Of a stretch of 7,330 nucleotides of DNA, positions 1-6,580 are shown piece after piece (the stretch's first letter is position 1; every line of letters begins with the position of its first letter). Made by a program: the position numbers and the translations under genes. The notes under the pieces were generated by a model. That model worked only from the letters and a program-made list of their open reading frames with translations, ran no database searches and was not told where the DNA came from. This DNA is from CAZAIO01 sp964485235 (lineage in GTDB: Bacteria > Chloroflexota > Dehalococcoidia > GIF9 > UBA5629). Where the stretch lies: the NCBI GenBank assembly GCA_964485235.1, contig CAZAIO010000127.1, positions 1 through 7,330 on the forward strand. Direction: 5' to 3'.

Positions 1-74
1 AGATAAGCTCACGGACCGAGGCGGTGGTACGTGCCTTGAAAGAAGGGTGGGTTACCGTTAACGAATTATCCTGA
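1..74 (+). CDS. LuxR/NarL-family response regulator, C-terminal fragment
   Basis: This is the 3' end of a gene entering from the left. The reading frame starts at position 3 and ends with TGA at 72-74, giving 23 residues. The visible peptide contains SSRTEAVVRALKEGWVTV. This matches the end of the LuxR/NarL helix-turn-helix domain: the recognition-helix region is followed by 'SRTEAVVRAL..GWV', a typical tail of NarL-type two-component response regulators. Such proteins bind DNA as phosphorylated dimers to regulate transcription. The receiver domain and most of the HTH lie outside the window, so the signal and targets are unknown. The histidine kinase gene that starts 180 bases downstream is on the same strand but is NtrB-like. 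NarL regulators normally pair with HisKA_3 (NarX-like) kinases, so the two are not obvious partners. The family call is fairly secure despite the short length. Confidence 0.75.
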   Translation, partial: ISSRTEAVVRALKEGWVTVNELS

Positions 75-170
75 GTGCAGCGTATTAGTAGACAGGCATA
101 TTTTTCACGCGGCGGGTTCTACTGCTCTTACCTATACGAACCTGTACAATACATACACTGATCATAAGGC

Positions 171-204
171 AATATTATATACTTTTGTAGATTAGCATAA
201 TATT
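171..204. repeat. AT-rich inverted repeat upstream of the histidine kinase gene
   Basis: The arms AATATTAT (171-178) and ATAATATT (197-204) form a perfect 8-bp dyad around an 18-base centre, about 50 bases before the kinase start. A second short dyad, TACCGG (212-217) and CCGGTA (233-238), lies between it and the start codon. These could be an operator or promoter region, since -10-like AT stretches overlap the first dyad. No good -35 hexamer is visible, and AT-only dyads arise easily by chance. The rest of 75-254 holds no ORF or other recognisable element. Confidence 0.25.
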
Positions 205-254
205 TAAACAGTACCGGGGCAACATGGGGGAACCGGTAAAAGGTATTGACCGGC

Positions 255-1484
255 ATGAATAATGAAAGTAACGACAAGAATAACGCCGCTGAAGGCCGTG
301 AAAGAGAATATCAGGACATGCAGGTGCAACGCAAAGATAATTTGAAATTAATCGAACTTTTGTTGAGGTCCAAATCGACGACCGGAATAAAGAATATACA
401 TTTCTGGATCATTTTATCAATTACAGCGGTATTCACTTATATCTACTATGGAGTTCTCACAGGCCTACATGATATTTATGTGATAATGTTTTTCTATCCG
501 CTTCTTTACGCTTCAATCATATATCGATTACGAGGTGTAATGGTGAGCGGAATTGTCTTTCTCTGTATATTATTACCTCACGTATTTATTTTTCACTATG
601 ATCCTTATTCGCTATACCGTATTTTTATTTTTGCAGCTTTTGCTTATCTGCTCAGCGGCCTCGTTGCTACCCTTTTTAACTACCTGGAACAACAGATGGA
701 TAATTATAAAGAGATAGTTTCATTGAATGAAGAGCTTAACAGGTCCATCAAGAGACAGGAGATCACACAAAAGCAACTTATTCAGTCGGAAAAACTCAAT
801 GCTATCGGGCAAATTGCCGCCTCGATAGCACATGAGATTAATAACCCTCTTGCAGGAGTGCTTGTTTATAGCAAATTAATGGCAAAGAAGCTTGTAAACG
901 ATTCTCTAAAGAAAGAAGAAGCGCTGGAAAATCTTACAAAGATAGAGACCGCTGTCAGCCATTGTTCACAAATAGTACGCGGTCTTCTTGATTTTGCCCG
1001 CCAGACGGAGCCTGTACTTGCACCTGTTGAGATAGGAAAAGTAATAGACCAGGCAATAGCATTGGTTAATCACCAGGCGGAAATGAACAATGTCAAAATA
1101 GTCCGGAATGATACGGCATATCCGTCTATTGTAAAAGGGGATACCGCACAGCTACAACAGGTTTTTATAAACCTCATTATCAATGCGATACAATCGATAC
1201 ACGATGGAGGTACAATTACCGTTGTCACAAAAACAGATAGCGATAACCGTATAGCCGTAAGCATTCAGGATACCGGATACGGAATTACTCCGGAAAATAT
1301 GGACAGACTGTTTACTCCGTTTTTCACAACAAAGGAAGAAGGTAAAGGTGTGGGGTTGGGACTGGCAATTTCAAAAGGAATAGTGGAACGCCACGAAGGC
1401 AGCATTGAAGTCAAGAGCAGTTCGGGTGCAGGTAGCACTTTTACTGTATTCCTTCCAGTGTATACCGACGACCCCGACCGGTAA
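255..1484 (+). CDS. Membrane-bound NtrB-like sensor histidine kinase
   Basis: This is a two-component sensor kinase of 409 residues that autophosphorylates a histidine and passes the phosphate to receiver domains. The first 45 residues are charged and hydrophilic. Four hydrophobic segments follow (about 51-68, 74-90, 95-113 and 121-141) with only short loops, so no extracellular sensor domain is present. A coiled-coil-like stretch (about 143-186) leads to the DHp H-box AASIAHEINNPL with His193. The HATPase domain shows the N-box NLIINAI (Asn310), G1 box DTGYGI (Asp339), F-box LFTPFFTT and G2 box GKGVGLGLA. This is the NtrB/HisKA-HATPase_c type. I chose ATG at 255 because AAAAGG at 238-243 sits about 11 bases upstream. 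An in-frame TTG at 246 would add three residues but is too close to that site. The gene converges on the hydrogenase operon, which encodes two receivers without a DNA-binding domain. It is the only kinase in the window and so their likeliest phosphodonor, which is inference. The stimulus is unknown; with no periplasmic domain it may sense within the membrane or cytoplasm. Confidence 0.93.
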   Translation: MNNESNDKNNAAEGREREYQDMQVQRKDNLKLIELLLRSKSTTGIKNIHFWIILSITAVFTYIYYGVLTGLHDIYVIMFFYPLLYASIIYRLRGVMVSGIVFLCILLPHVFIFHYDPYSLYRIFIFAAFAYLLSGLVATLFNYLEQQMDNYKEIVSLNEELNRSIKRQEITQKQLIQSEKLNAIGQIAASIAHEINNPLAGVLVYSKLMAKKLVNDSLKKEEALENLTKIETAVSHCSQIVRGLLDFARQTEPVLAPVEIGKVIDQAIALVNHQAEMNNVKIVRNDTAYPSIVKGDTAQLQQVFINLIINAIQSIHDGGTITVVTKTDSDNRIAVSIQDTGYGITPENMDRLFTPFFTTKEEGKGVGLGLAISKGIVERHEGSIEVKSSSGAGSTFTVFLPVYTDDPDR

Positions 1485-1520
1485 GTACTTCTACGGATTT
1501 GTAATGATCCGTAGAAGTAC
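1485..1520. terminator. Perfect 14-bp hairpin between convergent genes, probable bidirectional terminator
   Basis: GTACTTCTACGGAT (1485-1498) and ATCCGTAGAAGTAC (1507-1520) are exact reverse complements around an 8-base loop. The hairpin begins at the base after the kinase stop codon and ends 36 bases before the hydA stop codon, so it can fold in transcripts from both strands. The plus-strand side is followed only by AATTTG, and neither side has a long U-tract, so intrinsic termination may be weak or the hairpin may instead protect 3' ends. On the minus strand a small GACT/AGTC stem followed by TTTTTATT (about 1540-1555) lies just before it and could help end the hydrogenase transcript. Confidence 0.7.
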
Positions 1521-1556
1521 AATTTGAAATCACGTAATAAAAAGACTATGGAGTCA

Positions 1557-2846
1557 CTACTTTATAAAAGACGTCTTCAATAAATGAGTCGAACAGGAAA
1601 TGCATGGGTCATATGCTCTGACCAGCATTTCCAGTAAAAGGCGGATCTCATCTTCTGTTTTATCCAATATGGTAGGAACGAGTTTGTCCATGTCTTTCTG
1701 GATGTTGTTATGGTTCTGGTTCGTGGGAATAATACAGTTAGCTTGAGTCAATATTCCGTTTTCATCAAATGTGTAGTCATGGAAAAGAATACCGCGTGGA
1801 GCCTCGACTGCTCCGACCCCCCTCCCGGCTTTTACTTTTATGTCGGGTTTTTCTTCCTTGAGCCCTTTACTGAGCAGCGTATCGATAATATCGATTGCTT
1901 CTTCAAGTGCGTGGTAGCTTTCCACCAGCTGGGCTACAGTGATCATAAACGGGTTATGACAGGGGGCTTTCAATCCGAGTTCCTGGGCTGCACGTTTTGC
2001 CTGCGGCAATAATTGTTCATGGTTAACATTGAATCGGGATAATGCTCCAACCATATAGGAATCCCTGTTATTTTTAGTGTACTTTGCCGTTGAGTGCGGT
2101 ACACAAAATTCGTTTGTTACTCCTAAATAGTTTTCAAGTGCCGTAACACCGGTATCGGAAGAAGCTATTTGACCGGTAATGAAAGCATATTCATTAGGGT
2201 TACTAAGCGCAATGTACTCTGTCTCCCTGGTAAATTCGGGTATATTCAGTTTTTTAAACAGGTTAACGGTTACATCGAGGTCATCGTAAGCATCTTCCAA
2301 TCTTCCGCGCAGTGTATTCAATTCGTTAGGATTAGGCAGTTTGGCAAATCCTCCTACGATACAGGAAAGCGGGTGAGTCTTTCTTCCGGCAAGTGCTTCA
2401 GCCAGATTATACGCAAGCTTTTTTAAACGGAGTGCCATGACGACGACATCTTTATGGGTTTCTACCAGAGGAAATACACTCCCTACGCCAAGAAAATCGG
2501 GGGCTGCAAGGAAGAGAATATGCAGGACATGGCTCTCGAGGAGTTCGGCATCATAAAGAAGCCTGCGTAAAAGCATTGTTTGTTCGGAAGGTTTAACTCC
2601 GAAAGCTGCTTCTACCGCCTGTATCGATGCAGTAGTATGTGAAATGGAGCAGATACCGCATATTCTGGAAGCGATATGGGGTACATCCTCGTATTGTCGT
2701 CCGCGGAGCATCACTTCAAACAGACGCGGTGACTCGGTGACTTCCCATTTCAGGTTCTCGATTTTCCCGTCGTTGACATTCAACACTATGTTGCCATGTC
2801 CTTCTACCCGGGTAACCTGATTAACGTTCACGTTAATTTGTGTCAT
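1557..2846 (-). CDS. hydA: [NiFe]-hydrogenase large (catalytic, alpha) subunit, group 3b/sulfhydrogenase-like
   Basis: This 429-residue subunit binds the NiFe(CN)2CO site that interconverts H2 with protons and electrons in the cytoplasm. The N-terminus carries the family motif RVEGHG (13-18). The proximal nickel ligands are in RICGIC (Cys63, Cys66) and the distal pair in DPCISC (Cys415, Cys418). The group-3 motif EAPRG is at 348-352. The protein ends eight residues after the conserved His421. Maturation endopeptidases in this family cut after that His, so LLKTSFIK should be the removed C-terminal extension. The length and motifs fit the alpha subunit of group 3 bidirectional enzymes, and the neighbours fit group 3b (P. 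furiosus HydBGDA order). The gene is last in the operon. Its ATG overlaps the small-subunit stop by four bases (ATGA), and GGAGGTGA lies just upstream in the small-subunit codons. No maturation protease or hyp gene is in the window. The exact subgroup needs a tree. Confidence 0.96.
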   Translation of the reverse strand: MTQINVNVNQVTRVEGHGNIVLNVNDGKIENLKWEVTESPRLFEVMLRGRQYEDVPHIASRICGICSISHTTASIQAVEAAFGVKPSEQTMLLRRLLYDAELLESHVLHILFLAAPDFLGVGSVFPLVETHKDVVVMALRLKKLAYNLAEALAGRKTHPLSCIVGGFAKLPNPNELNTLRGRLEDAYDDLDVTVNLFKKLNIPEFTRETEYIALSNPNEYAFITGQIASSDTGVTALENYLGVTNEFCVPHSTAKYTKNNRDSYMVGALSRFNVNHEQLLPQAKRAAQELGLKAPCHNPFMITVAQLVESYHALEEAIDIIDTLLSKGLKEEKPDIKVKAGRGVGAVEAPRGILFHDYTFDENGILTQANCIIPTNQNHNNIQKDMDKLVPTILDKTEDEIRLLLEMLVRAYDPCISCSTHLLKTSFIK

Positions 2847-3583
2847 TTAGTCACCTCCGTATATGTGTTGTAAATCTTGAATTTCTCGAGGACCTGTTCT
2901 ACTGTAAGTCCGTATTTCTTAAGTATTTCTTTCTCGGAATCGACATTAGGATTGTCAACGGGACCTCTGCAACCCCAACAGTGACGACCACTGCTTACAC
3001 ATATGGCATTGCAGCCCGCTCTGGATACCGGTCCGAGACAGGTTTTTCCCTGTTCGAAAACACAGATGTTGCCTGCCATTTTACATTCAACGCAAACAGG
3101 ATAATTGGGGATATCGGGCCTTTTGTTAAGCAGGAGCGCTTTAATTACTTTGAGAAGTTCAGCTGTATTTGGGGGGCATCCTCTCACATAGTAGTCTACA
3201 CGAACTACAGCATCTGCCGGACGCGCAGGGATCGTATCATAGTATTTAGCATCTTTCCCGTAGACAATCCGCAGCCCTTCATCCATAGGTACAAAATTTT
3301 TCAAGCAGTTGAGCCCGCCGGTACTGGCGCAGGCTCCCAGTGCGACAACGATTTTTGCCTGGTCACGGATTTTTTGTAGACGTAGTATTTCTGACTCTCT
3401 TGTAATACTTCCTTCAATAAAAGCTATATCGTAATTATCTTCTCGTTCAGTTTTTACTTCTCTGAAATTCACGATATCTACGGCGGCAAGCAGATCAAGC
3501 ACTTCTTCTGCAGTAAGATTCAGTGCATCAAGCTGACACCCCTCGCATCCCGTAAAATCAAAGAATGCTACCTTTGGTTTCAT
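2843..3583 (-). CDS. hydD: [NiFe]-hydrogenase small (delta) subunit, three Fe-S clusters
   Basis: This 246-residue electron-transfer subunit carries electrons from the NiFe site to the HydB/HydG-like module. The proximal [4Fe-4S] ligands are visible as CEGC (Cys13, Cys16), Cys85 in GACASTGG and Cys136 in RGCPPN. A second half contains eight more cysteines (164, 167, 174, 182, 191, 195, 202, 205), consistent with two further cubane clusters, as in group 3 small subunits. There is no Tat signal peptide (no RRxFxK leader), so the enzyme is cytoplasmic. An upstream in-frame ATG at 3643 would add 20 residues lying inside the preceding gene. The start at 3583 is preferred because GGGAGG lies about 9 bases before it and the family motif begins at once (MKPKVAFFDFTGCEGC). 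The start shares one base with the stop of the fusion gene (TAATG), and the 3' end overlaps hydA by four bases, so the three genes are probably translationally coupled. Confidence 0.95.
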   Translation of the reverse strand: MKPKVAFFDFTGCEGCQLDALNLTAEEVLDLLAAVDIVNFREVKTEREDNYDIAFIEGSITRESEILRLQKIRDQAKIVVALGACASTGGLNCLKNFVPMDEGLRIVYGKDAKYYDTIPARPADAVVRVDYYVRGCPPNTAELLKVIKALLLNKRPDIPNYPVCVECKMAGNICVFEQGKTCLGPVSRAGCNAICVSSGRHCWGCRGPVDNPNVDSEKEILKKYGLTVEQVLEKFKIYNTYTEVTK

Positions 3584-5919
3584 TATACTGCCTCCCTCAG
3601 ATTTCTTTGCTGCGCGAGTGTAAATACCGGTCCTTCCTGACATACGTATACACCGTTAATCTGGCAATGACCGCATTTCCCAACCCCGCACTTCATCCGG
3701 CGCTCGAGGGACATGACTATATTTTCATCCGCCAGCCCCTTTCGCTTCAGTTCACCGATAACAAACCGGTAAAATACCGGTGGACCAACTATTATAGCAA
3801 CTGTTTTATCGGGATCCACTTCAACTTTCGGGATTAACTTGGTAATTACTCCCACATTGCCTTTCCAGTTCTCGTCTCCCACATCTACTGTTTCATGAAA
3901 TTCAATTTCGGGATTCTTTGCCCATTCCGCGAGTTCATCTACAAAGAGACGGTTCGATGGCGAGCGTGCTCCGAATAATAAAGTGACTTTCCCGTAGGCA
4001 TCCCTGCGGTCGATAACATATTGTATTAAAGAGCGCAGCGGGAAGAGTCCGATACCTCCTGCAACGAAGAGAATGTCCTTTCCGCTGAGCATATCCAGCG
4101 GGAAACCGTTGCCGTAAGGCCCGCGTATACCTACTTTTGCACCCTTTTTCATTTGATGTATAGCATTTGTGACATCACCGACATTCCGGATCGCAAGTTG
4201 GAACGTCTTTCCTCTTGTCGGCGAGGTAGATATCGAGATAGGTGCTTCGCCGATACCTGCGATAGATACTTCGACGAATTGCCCTGGTCTATGTCCGAGT
4301 TCTTTACCGCTCATAAACTTAAACTCGAAAGCTTTCTCACTCTCTGTCAGATTGATGACTTTAACAAGTTCCGCAGCATCAGGTGAATAGAGGTGTTCTT
4401 CCGATGCTATCTCCCTGACTAATCGCGCCGCCTCTTCTTTTGCTCTTACTGATTCAGCAAGTGCATTAAAAGCTTCCAGCGGACTGGCGATATCAGCTAA
4501 ACAGGCAGTTGTACATCGACCACACCCTACACAGCCGGACTTCCCATATCTTTCGAGATTGTATTTGCCTTTTCTAAATATACGGTGGCGAAAACGGCTT
4601 TCTTTATCATGTCTGAAATTCTCGCCGGTCGCGACTTTTGCGAAATCACGAAGCACGCAGCCGTCAAAGTGACGTATGCGCTCACCGTCTTTCAGGCTGA
4701 GCGAAATGTCATCTCTTACATCAAAACAAAAGCAGGTCGGGCAAACTATAACGCACGACCCGCAGCTCAGGCAGGTATCACTTCGTGTTTCCCAGTAAGG
4801 ATCATCATAGCTATCTTCGAGAATTTTGGGTAGTTTTTCTCTGGGGAAATTGAGTGAAAGTTTATATTTTGCTAATGCTTCATCACGTACTGTCTTCTGC
4901 AACGCAATTTCAGCATTTTTCGGTTCCCGTACTTGCGCATGCTTTTCGAGGATTGCGGCCCCTTTTTCCGAACCTACAGTTACTATATATACAGCACCGA
5001 TATCGGTTAATAACAGATCGAAACCATCATCAACCTGATATGTACCCATGCTTGGTGAAAATGCATTTGGAGAAGGATTAAGACAATCAACCGCTATAAG
5101 AACGGTATTTTTCCGCCTTGCACTATAATGGGGGTCGGGATTGGTTGCGAGGTATGCTTCGTCGAGTAATTCTATAGCTTTGATATCATAGGGATGGATA
5201 CCGATTATCGCTCTTTTTTCTGTCTCGACCACCGGTTCGCTTACAATTTCATTCCCAACTTTAAATCTAAGCAGCACTTCTTTTTCAGGTAACAAATACT
5301 TGGTAGGAGGAAAGTATGTGAGGTCGTAATCAAGGCACATCTCATCAAAGCGTTCAATTTTACCGAAAACATATTTCCCTTTCTGAGCTTTTACCCCGAT
5401 AATTTCCATTTCCTTTGACAGGCTTTCTACCATCGATTGCAAATTATCTTTTGTTATGACATAGGACTTTTTCTTAACGGAAACCGCCTTTGGTGGAGCT
5501 GCCGGTATTATTTCAGCCGCTTTTTTAACTTCAACCTTTTCTTTACCTGTAGAAGCCTCTCCGAGCGTTTCTCTGATAAGCTTTTCAAGGTTATCAGGAT
5601 TCACCGGTTTGATCAGGTAATCGATTGCTCCCAGTTTTCTTGCTTCGGCGGTAGTCTCCTCAGAAGGATAGGCGGTAATGATAATGGACTTGATCCATGG
5701 CCGCTGTGATTTTACCTCGTTCAGCACTTTTAAGCCGGTCTTTCCAGGCAATCGTATATCCAGGACCATGACACTGAAGTCCTGCTTTTCAATAAGGACC
5801 AATGCCTCTTCGCCGCTTTCAGCAGTAAATACATTGTAACCGGCGTCTTTTAGCCAGTCTCTTATCGACTCACGTACAATCGGTTCATCATCGACTATTA
5901 ATACAGATTTCCCTTGCAT
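3583..5919 (-). CDS. Receiver domain fused to HydB-like Fe-S and HydG-like FAD/NAD(P)H diaphorase subunits of [NiFe]-hydrogenase
   Basis: This 778-residue protein joins three modules. Residues 1-120 are a CheY-like receiver with acidic-pocket Asp10/Asp11, phospho-acceptor Asp54, Thr82 and Lys104 all present. Residues 121-150 are a Lys/Ala/Pro-rich linker. Residues 151-505 match the sulfhydrogenase beta subunit (HydB), with two ferredoxin-type motifs (Cys383/386/389/393 and 463/466/469/473), an adjacent CFC (396-398) and Cys421. Residues 510-778 match the gamma subunit (HydG): FAD site RPGQFV (544-549) and APISIS, RGPYGNGFP (599-607), NAD(P) site GGIGLFPLRS (621-630), and a C-terminal [2Fe-2S] motif with Cys744, 749, 752 and 760. 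Known HydB/HydG proteins pass electrons between the hydrogenase core and NAD(P)H, or to sulfur. They are normally two genes without a receiver. The ATG at 5919 has AGGAGGTG upstream and lies two bases after the cheY stop. The reading frame is intact and the linker argues against a sequencing artefact. Phospho-regulation of electron flow is inferred. One oddity is that the CFC usually seen after Cys279 in HydB-type proteins reads AFS (286-288). Confidence 0.93.
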   Translation of the reverse strand: MQGKSVLIVDDEPIVRESIRDWLKDAGYNVFTAESGEEALVLIEKQDFSVMVLDIRLPGKTGLKVLNEVKSQRPWIKSIIITAYPSEETTAEARKLGAIDYLIKPVNPDNLEKLIRETLGEASTGKEKVEVKKAAEIIPAAPPKAVSVKKKSYVITKDNLQSMVESLSKEMEIIGVKAQKGKYVFGKIERFDEMCLDYDLTYFPPTKYLLPEKEVLLRFKVGNEIVSEPVVETEKRAIIGIHPYDIKAIELLDEAYLATNPDPHYSARRKNTVLIAVDCLNPSPNAFSPSMGTYQVDDGFDLLLTDIGAVYIVTVGSEKGAAILEKHAQVREPKNAEIALQKTVRDEALAKYKLSLNFPREKLPKILEDSYDDPYWETRSDTCLSCGSCVIVCPTCFCFDVRDDISLSLKDGERIRHFDGCVLRDFAKVATGENFRHDKESRFRHRIFRKGKYNLERYGKSGCVGCGRCTTACLADIASPLEAFNALAESVRAKEEAARLVREIASEEHLYSPDAAELVKVINLTESEKAFEFKFMSGKELGHRPGQFVEVSIAGIGEAPISISTSPTRGKTFQLAIRNVGDVTNAIHQMKKGAKVGIRGPYGNGFPLDMLSGKDILFVAGGIGLFPLRSLIQYVIDRRDAYGKVTLLFGARSPSNRLFVDELAEWAKNPEIEFHETVDVGDENWKGNVGVITKLIPKVEVDPDKTVAIIVGPPVFYRFVIGELKRKGLADENIVMSLERRMKCGVGKCGHCQINGVYVCQEGPVFTLAQQRNLREAV
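5563..5910 (-). repeat. Receiver-domain direct repeat, copy B (inside the fusion gene)
   Basis: These 348 bases encode residues 4-119 of the fusion protein and align colinearly, without indels, to copy A at 5955-6302 (offset 392 bases). The longest exact match I found by eye is 26 bases, 5867-5892 against 6259-6284. Protein identity is about 87 of 116 by hand count, and most changes are conservative (Ile/Val/Leu, Asp/Glu, Lys/Arg). This supports an origin by tandem duplication. Confidence 0.85.
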
Positions 5920-5921
5920 AC

Positions 5922-6305
5922 TTACACCTCCTTTTCTTGGCTGTTGAATTTAGTTAAAGTATCCCGAATCAGCTGTTCCAGATCATCGGGATTTATTGGC
6001 TTGATCAAATAGTCTACCGCCCCCAGTTTCATTGCCTCTGCCGCCAGCTCTGCAGATGGATACGCAGTAATTACTATTGATTTGATCTGCGGCTTTTGTT
6101 GTTTTATTTCACTCAGCACTTTAATACCCGTTTTTCCGGGCAATCTTACATCAATAATAATAATACTGAATTCCTGTTTTTCGACAAGACTGAGCGCTTC
6201 TTCACCACTCTCAGCAGTGTATACATCATAGCCCGAGTCCTTGAGCCAATCTCGAATAGACTCACGTACAATCGGTTCATCATCTACTATTAAAATTGAT
6301 TTCAT
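5922..6305 (-). CDS. Stand-alone CheY-like receiver (single-domain response regulator)
   Basis: This is a 127-residue receiver with no output domain. Conserved residues are Asp8/Asp9 (metal-binding pocket), Asp52 (phospho-acceptor, in IIDVRLPG), Thr80 and Lys102 (IKP), so it should be phosphorylatable. The sequence style (VDDEPIVRESIRDWLKDSGY, and ITAYPS before the KP motif) resembles NtrC/AtoC-type receivers, which fits an NtrB-like kinase as donor. It is the first gene of the hydrogenase operon. By hand alignment it is about 75% identical over 116 residues, without gaps, to the receiver at the start of the following fusion protein. Its stop precedes that gene by two bases. No Shine-Dalgarno sequence is visible before its ATG (AATATAGCT), unlike the three downstream genes, so its translation may be weak. 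It may act as a phosphate sink, a competitor or a partner for the fused receiver. Confidence 0.93.
   Translation of the reverse strand: MKSILIVDDEPIVRESIRDWLKDSGYDVYTAESGEEALSLVEKQEFSIIIIDVRLPGKTGIKVLSEIKQQKPQIKSIVITAYPSAELAAEAMKLGAVDYLIKPINPDDLEQLIRDTLTKFNSQEKEV
5955..6302 (-). repeat. Receiver-domain direct repeat, copy A (stand-alone receiver gene)
   Basis: This is the partner of the repeat at 5563-5910 and encodes residues 2-117 of the single-domain receiver. The copies are separated by 44 bases that hold the end of this gene, the junction Shine-Dalgarno sequence and the fusion start. Confidence 0.85.
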
Positions 6306-6329
6306 AGCTATATTATTTCATCGAAAATT

Positions 6330-6358
6330 AGTATATAACCGTGTTTATACCGATTTTC
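6330..6358 (-). promoter_or_regulatory. Candidate promoter of the receiver-hydrogenase operon
   Basis: On the minus strand TATACT (6335-6330) is a good -10 hexamer 25 bases before the first ATG. Seventeen bases further upstream is GAAAAT (6358-6353), a poor match to a -35 box. The implied 5' leader is short, with no visible Shine-Dalgarno. The operon must start somewhere in 6306-6643, but this exact site is only a guess by consensus. Confidence 0.3.
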
Positions 6359-6467
6359 TGGAAAAGATTTGCGAATGCATGGTAATAACAGAACAGGACT
6401 GATAATGATGAAGTCGCAGATTATTTATACCACATACACTTATTAACACTGAATTCACTCTATTAAA

Positions 6468-6496
6468 TTGTTCGGGCTTTACTCAGTGCATATACT
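6468..6496 (+). promoter_or_regulatory. Candidate rightward promoter TTGTTC-N17-TATACT
   Basis: TTGTTC (6468-6473) and TATACT (6491-6496) are spaced by exactly 17 bases. The -10 matches five of six consensus bases and the -35 only three of six. Transcription from here would start near 6503 and run through 6644, with about 140 bases of leader before the small ORF there. It could serve that ORF or an untranslated RNA. Confidence 0.3.
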
Positions 6497-6580
6497 TTGC
6501 TATAACCTCATTTTTCAGATGTATGCGGAATTCATATTTTACGGTTATCCCACAGTATATCGCTTTTCCCTCTATATAGT

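Noticed and set aside
246..254. TTG start for the histidine kinase
   Set aside because: The only ribosome-binding-like sequence (AAAAGG ending at 243) is two bases away from the TTG but well spaced for the ATG at 255.
1070..1522. Two minus-strand ORFs opposite the kinase catalytic domain
   Set aside because: They are antisense to the conserved HATPase boxes, have no ribosome-binding site and no recognisable content.
2840..3379. 179-residue plus-strand ORF opposite the small subunit
   Set aside because: It is entirely antisense to a gene with clear Fe-S motifs, and its translation has no recognisable domain. It is a shadow ORF.
3583..3643. N-terminal 20-residue extension of the hydrogenase small subunit from the ATG at 3643
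   Set aside because: The extension lies inside the preceding gene's coding sequence. The ATG at 3583 has a good Shine-Dalgarno sequence, a TAATG coupling overlap and the expected family N-terminus.
3760..3785. ACCGGT-containing inverted repeat (aaaccggtaaaataccggt) as an operator
   Set aside because: It lies deep inside the fusion gene's coding sequence, where codons for conserved residues explain it; no promoter context is visible.
5563..6302. Possibility that the repeated receiver is an assembly artefact
   Set aside because: The two copies differ at about a quarter of residues, mostly conservatively, with separate start, stop and ribosome-binding sites. An artefact would be near-identical.
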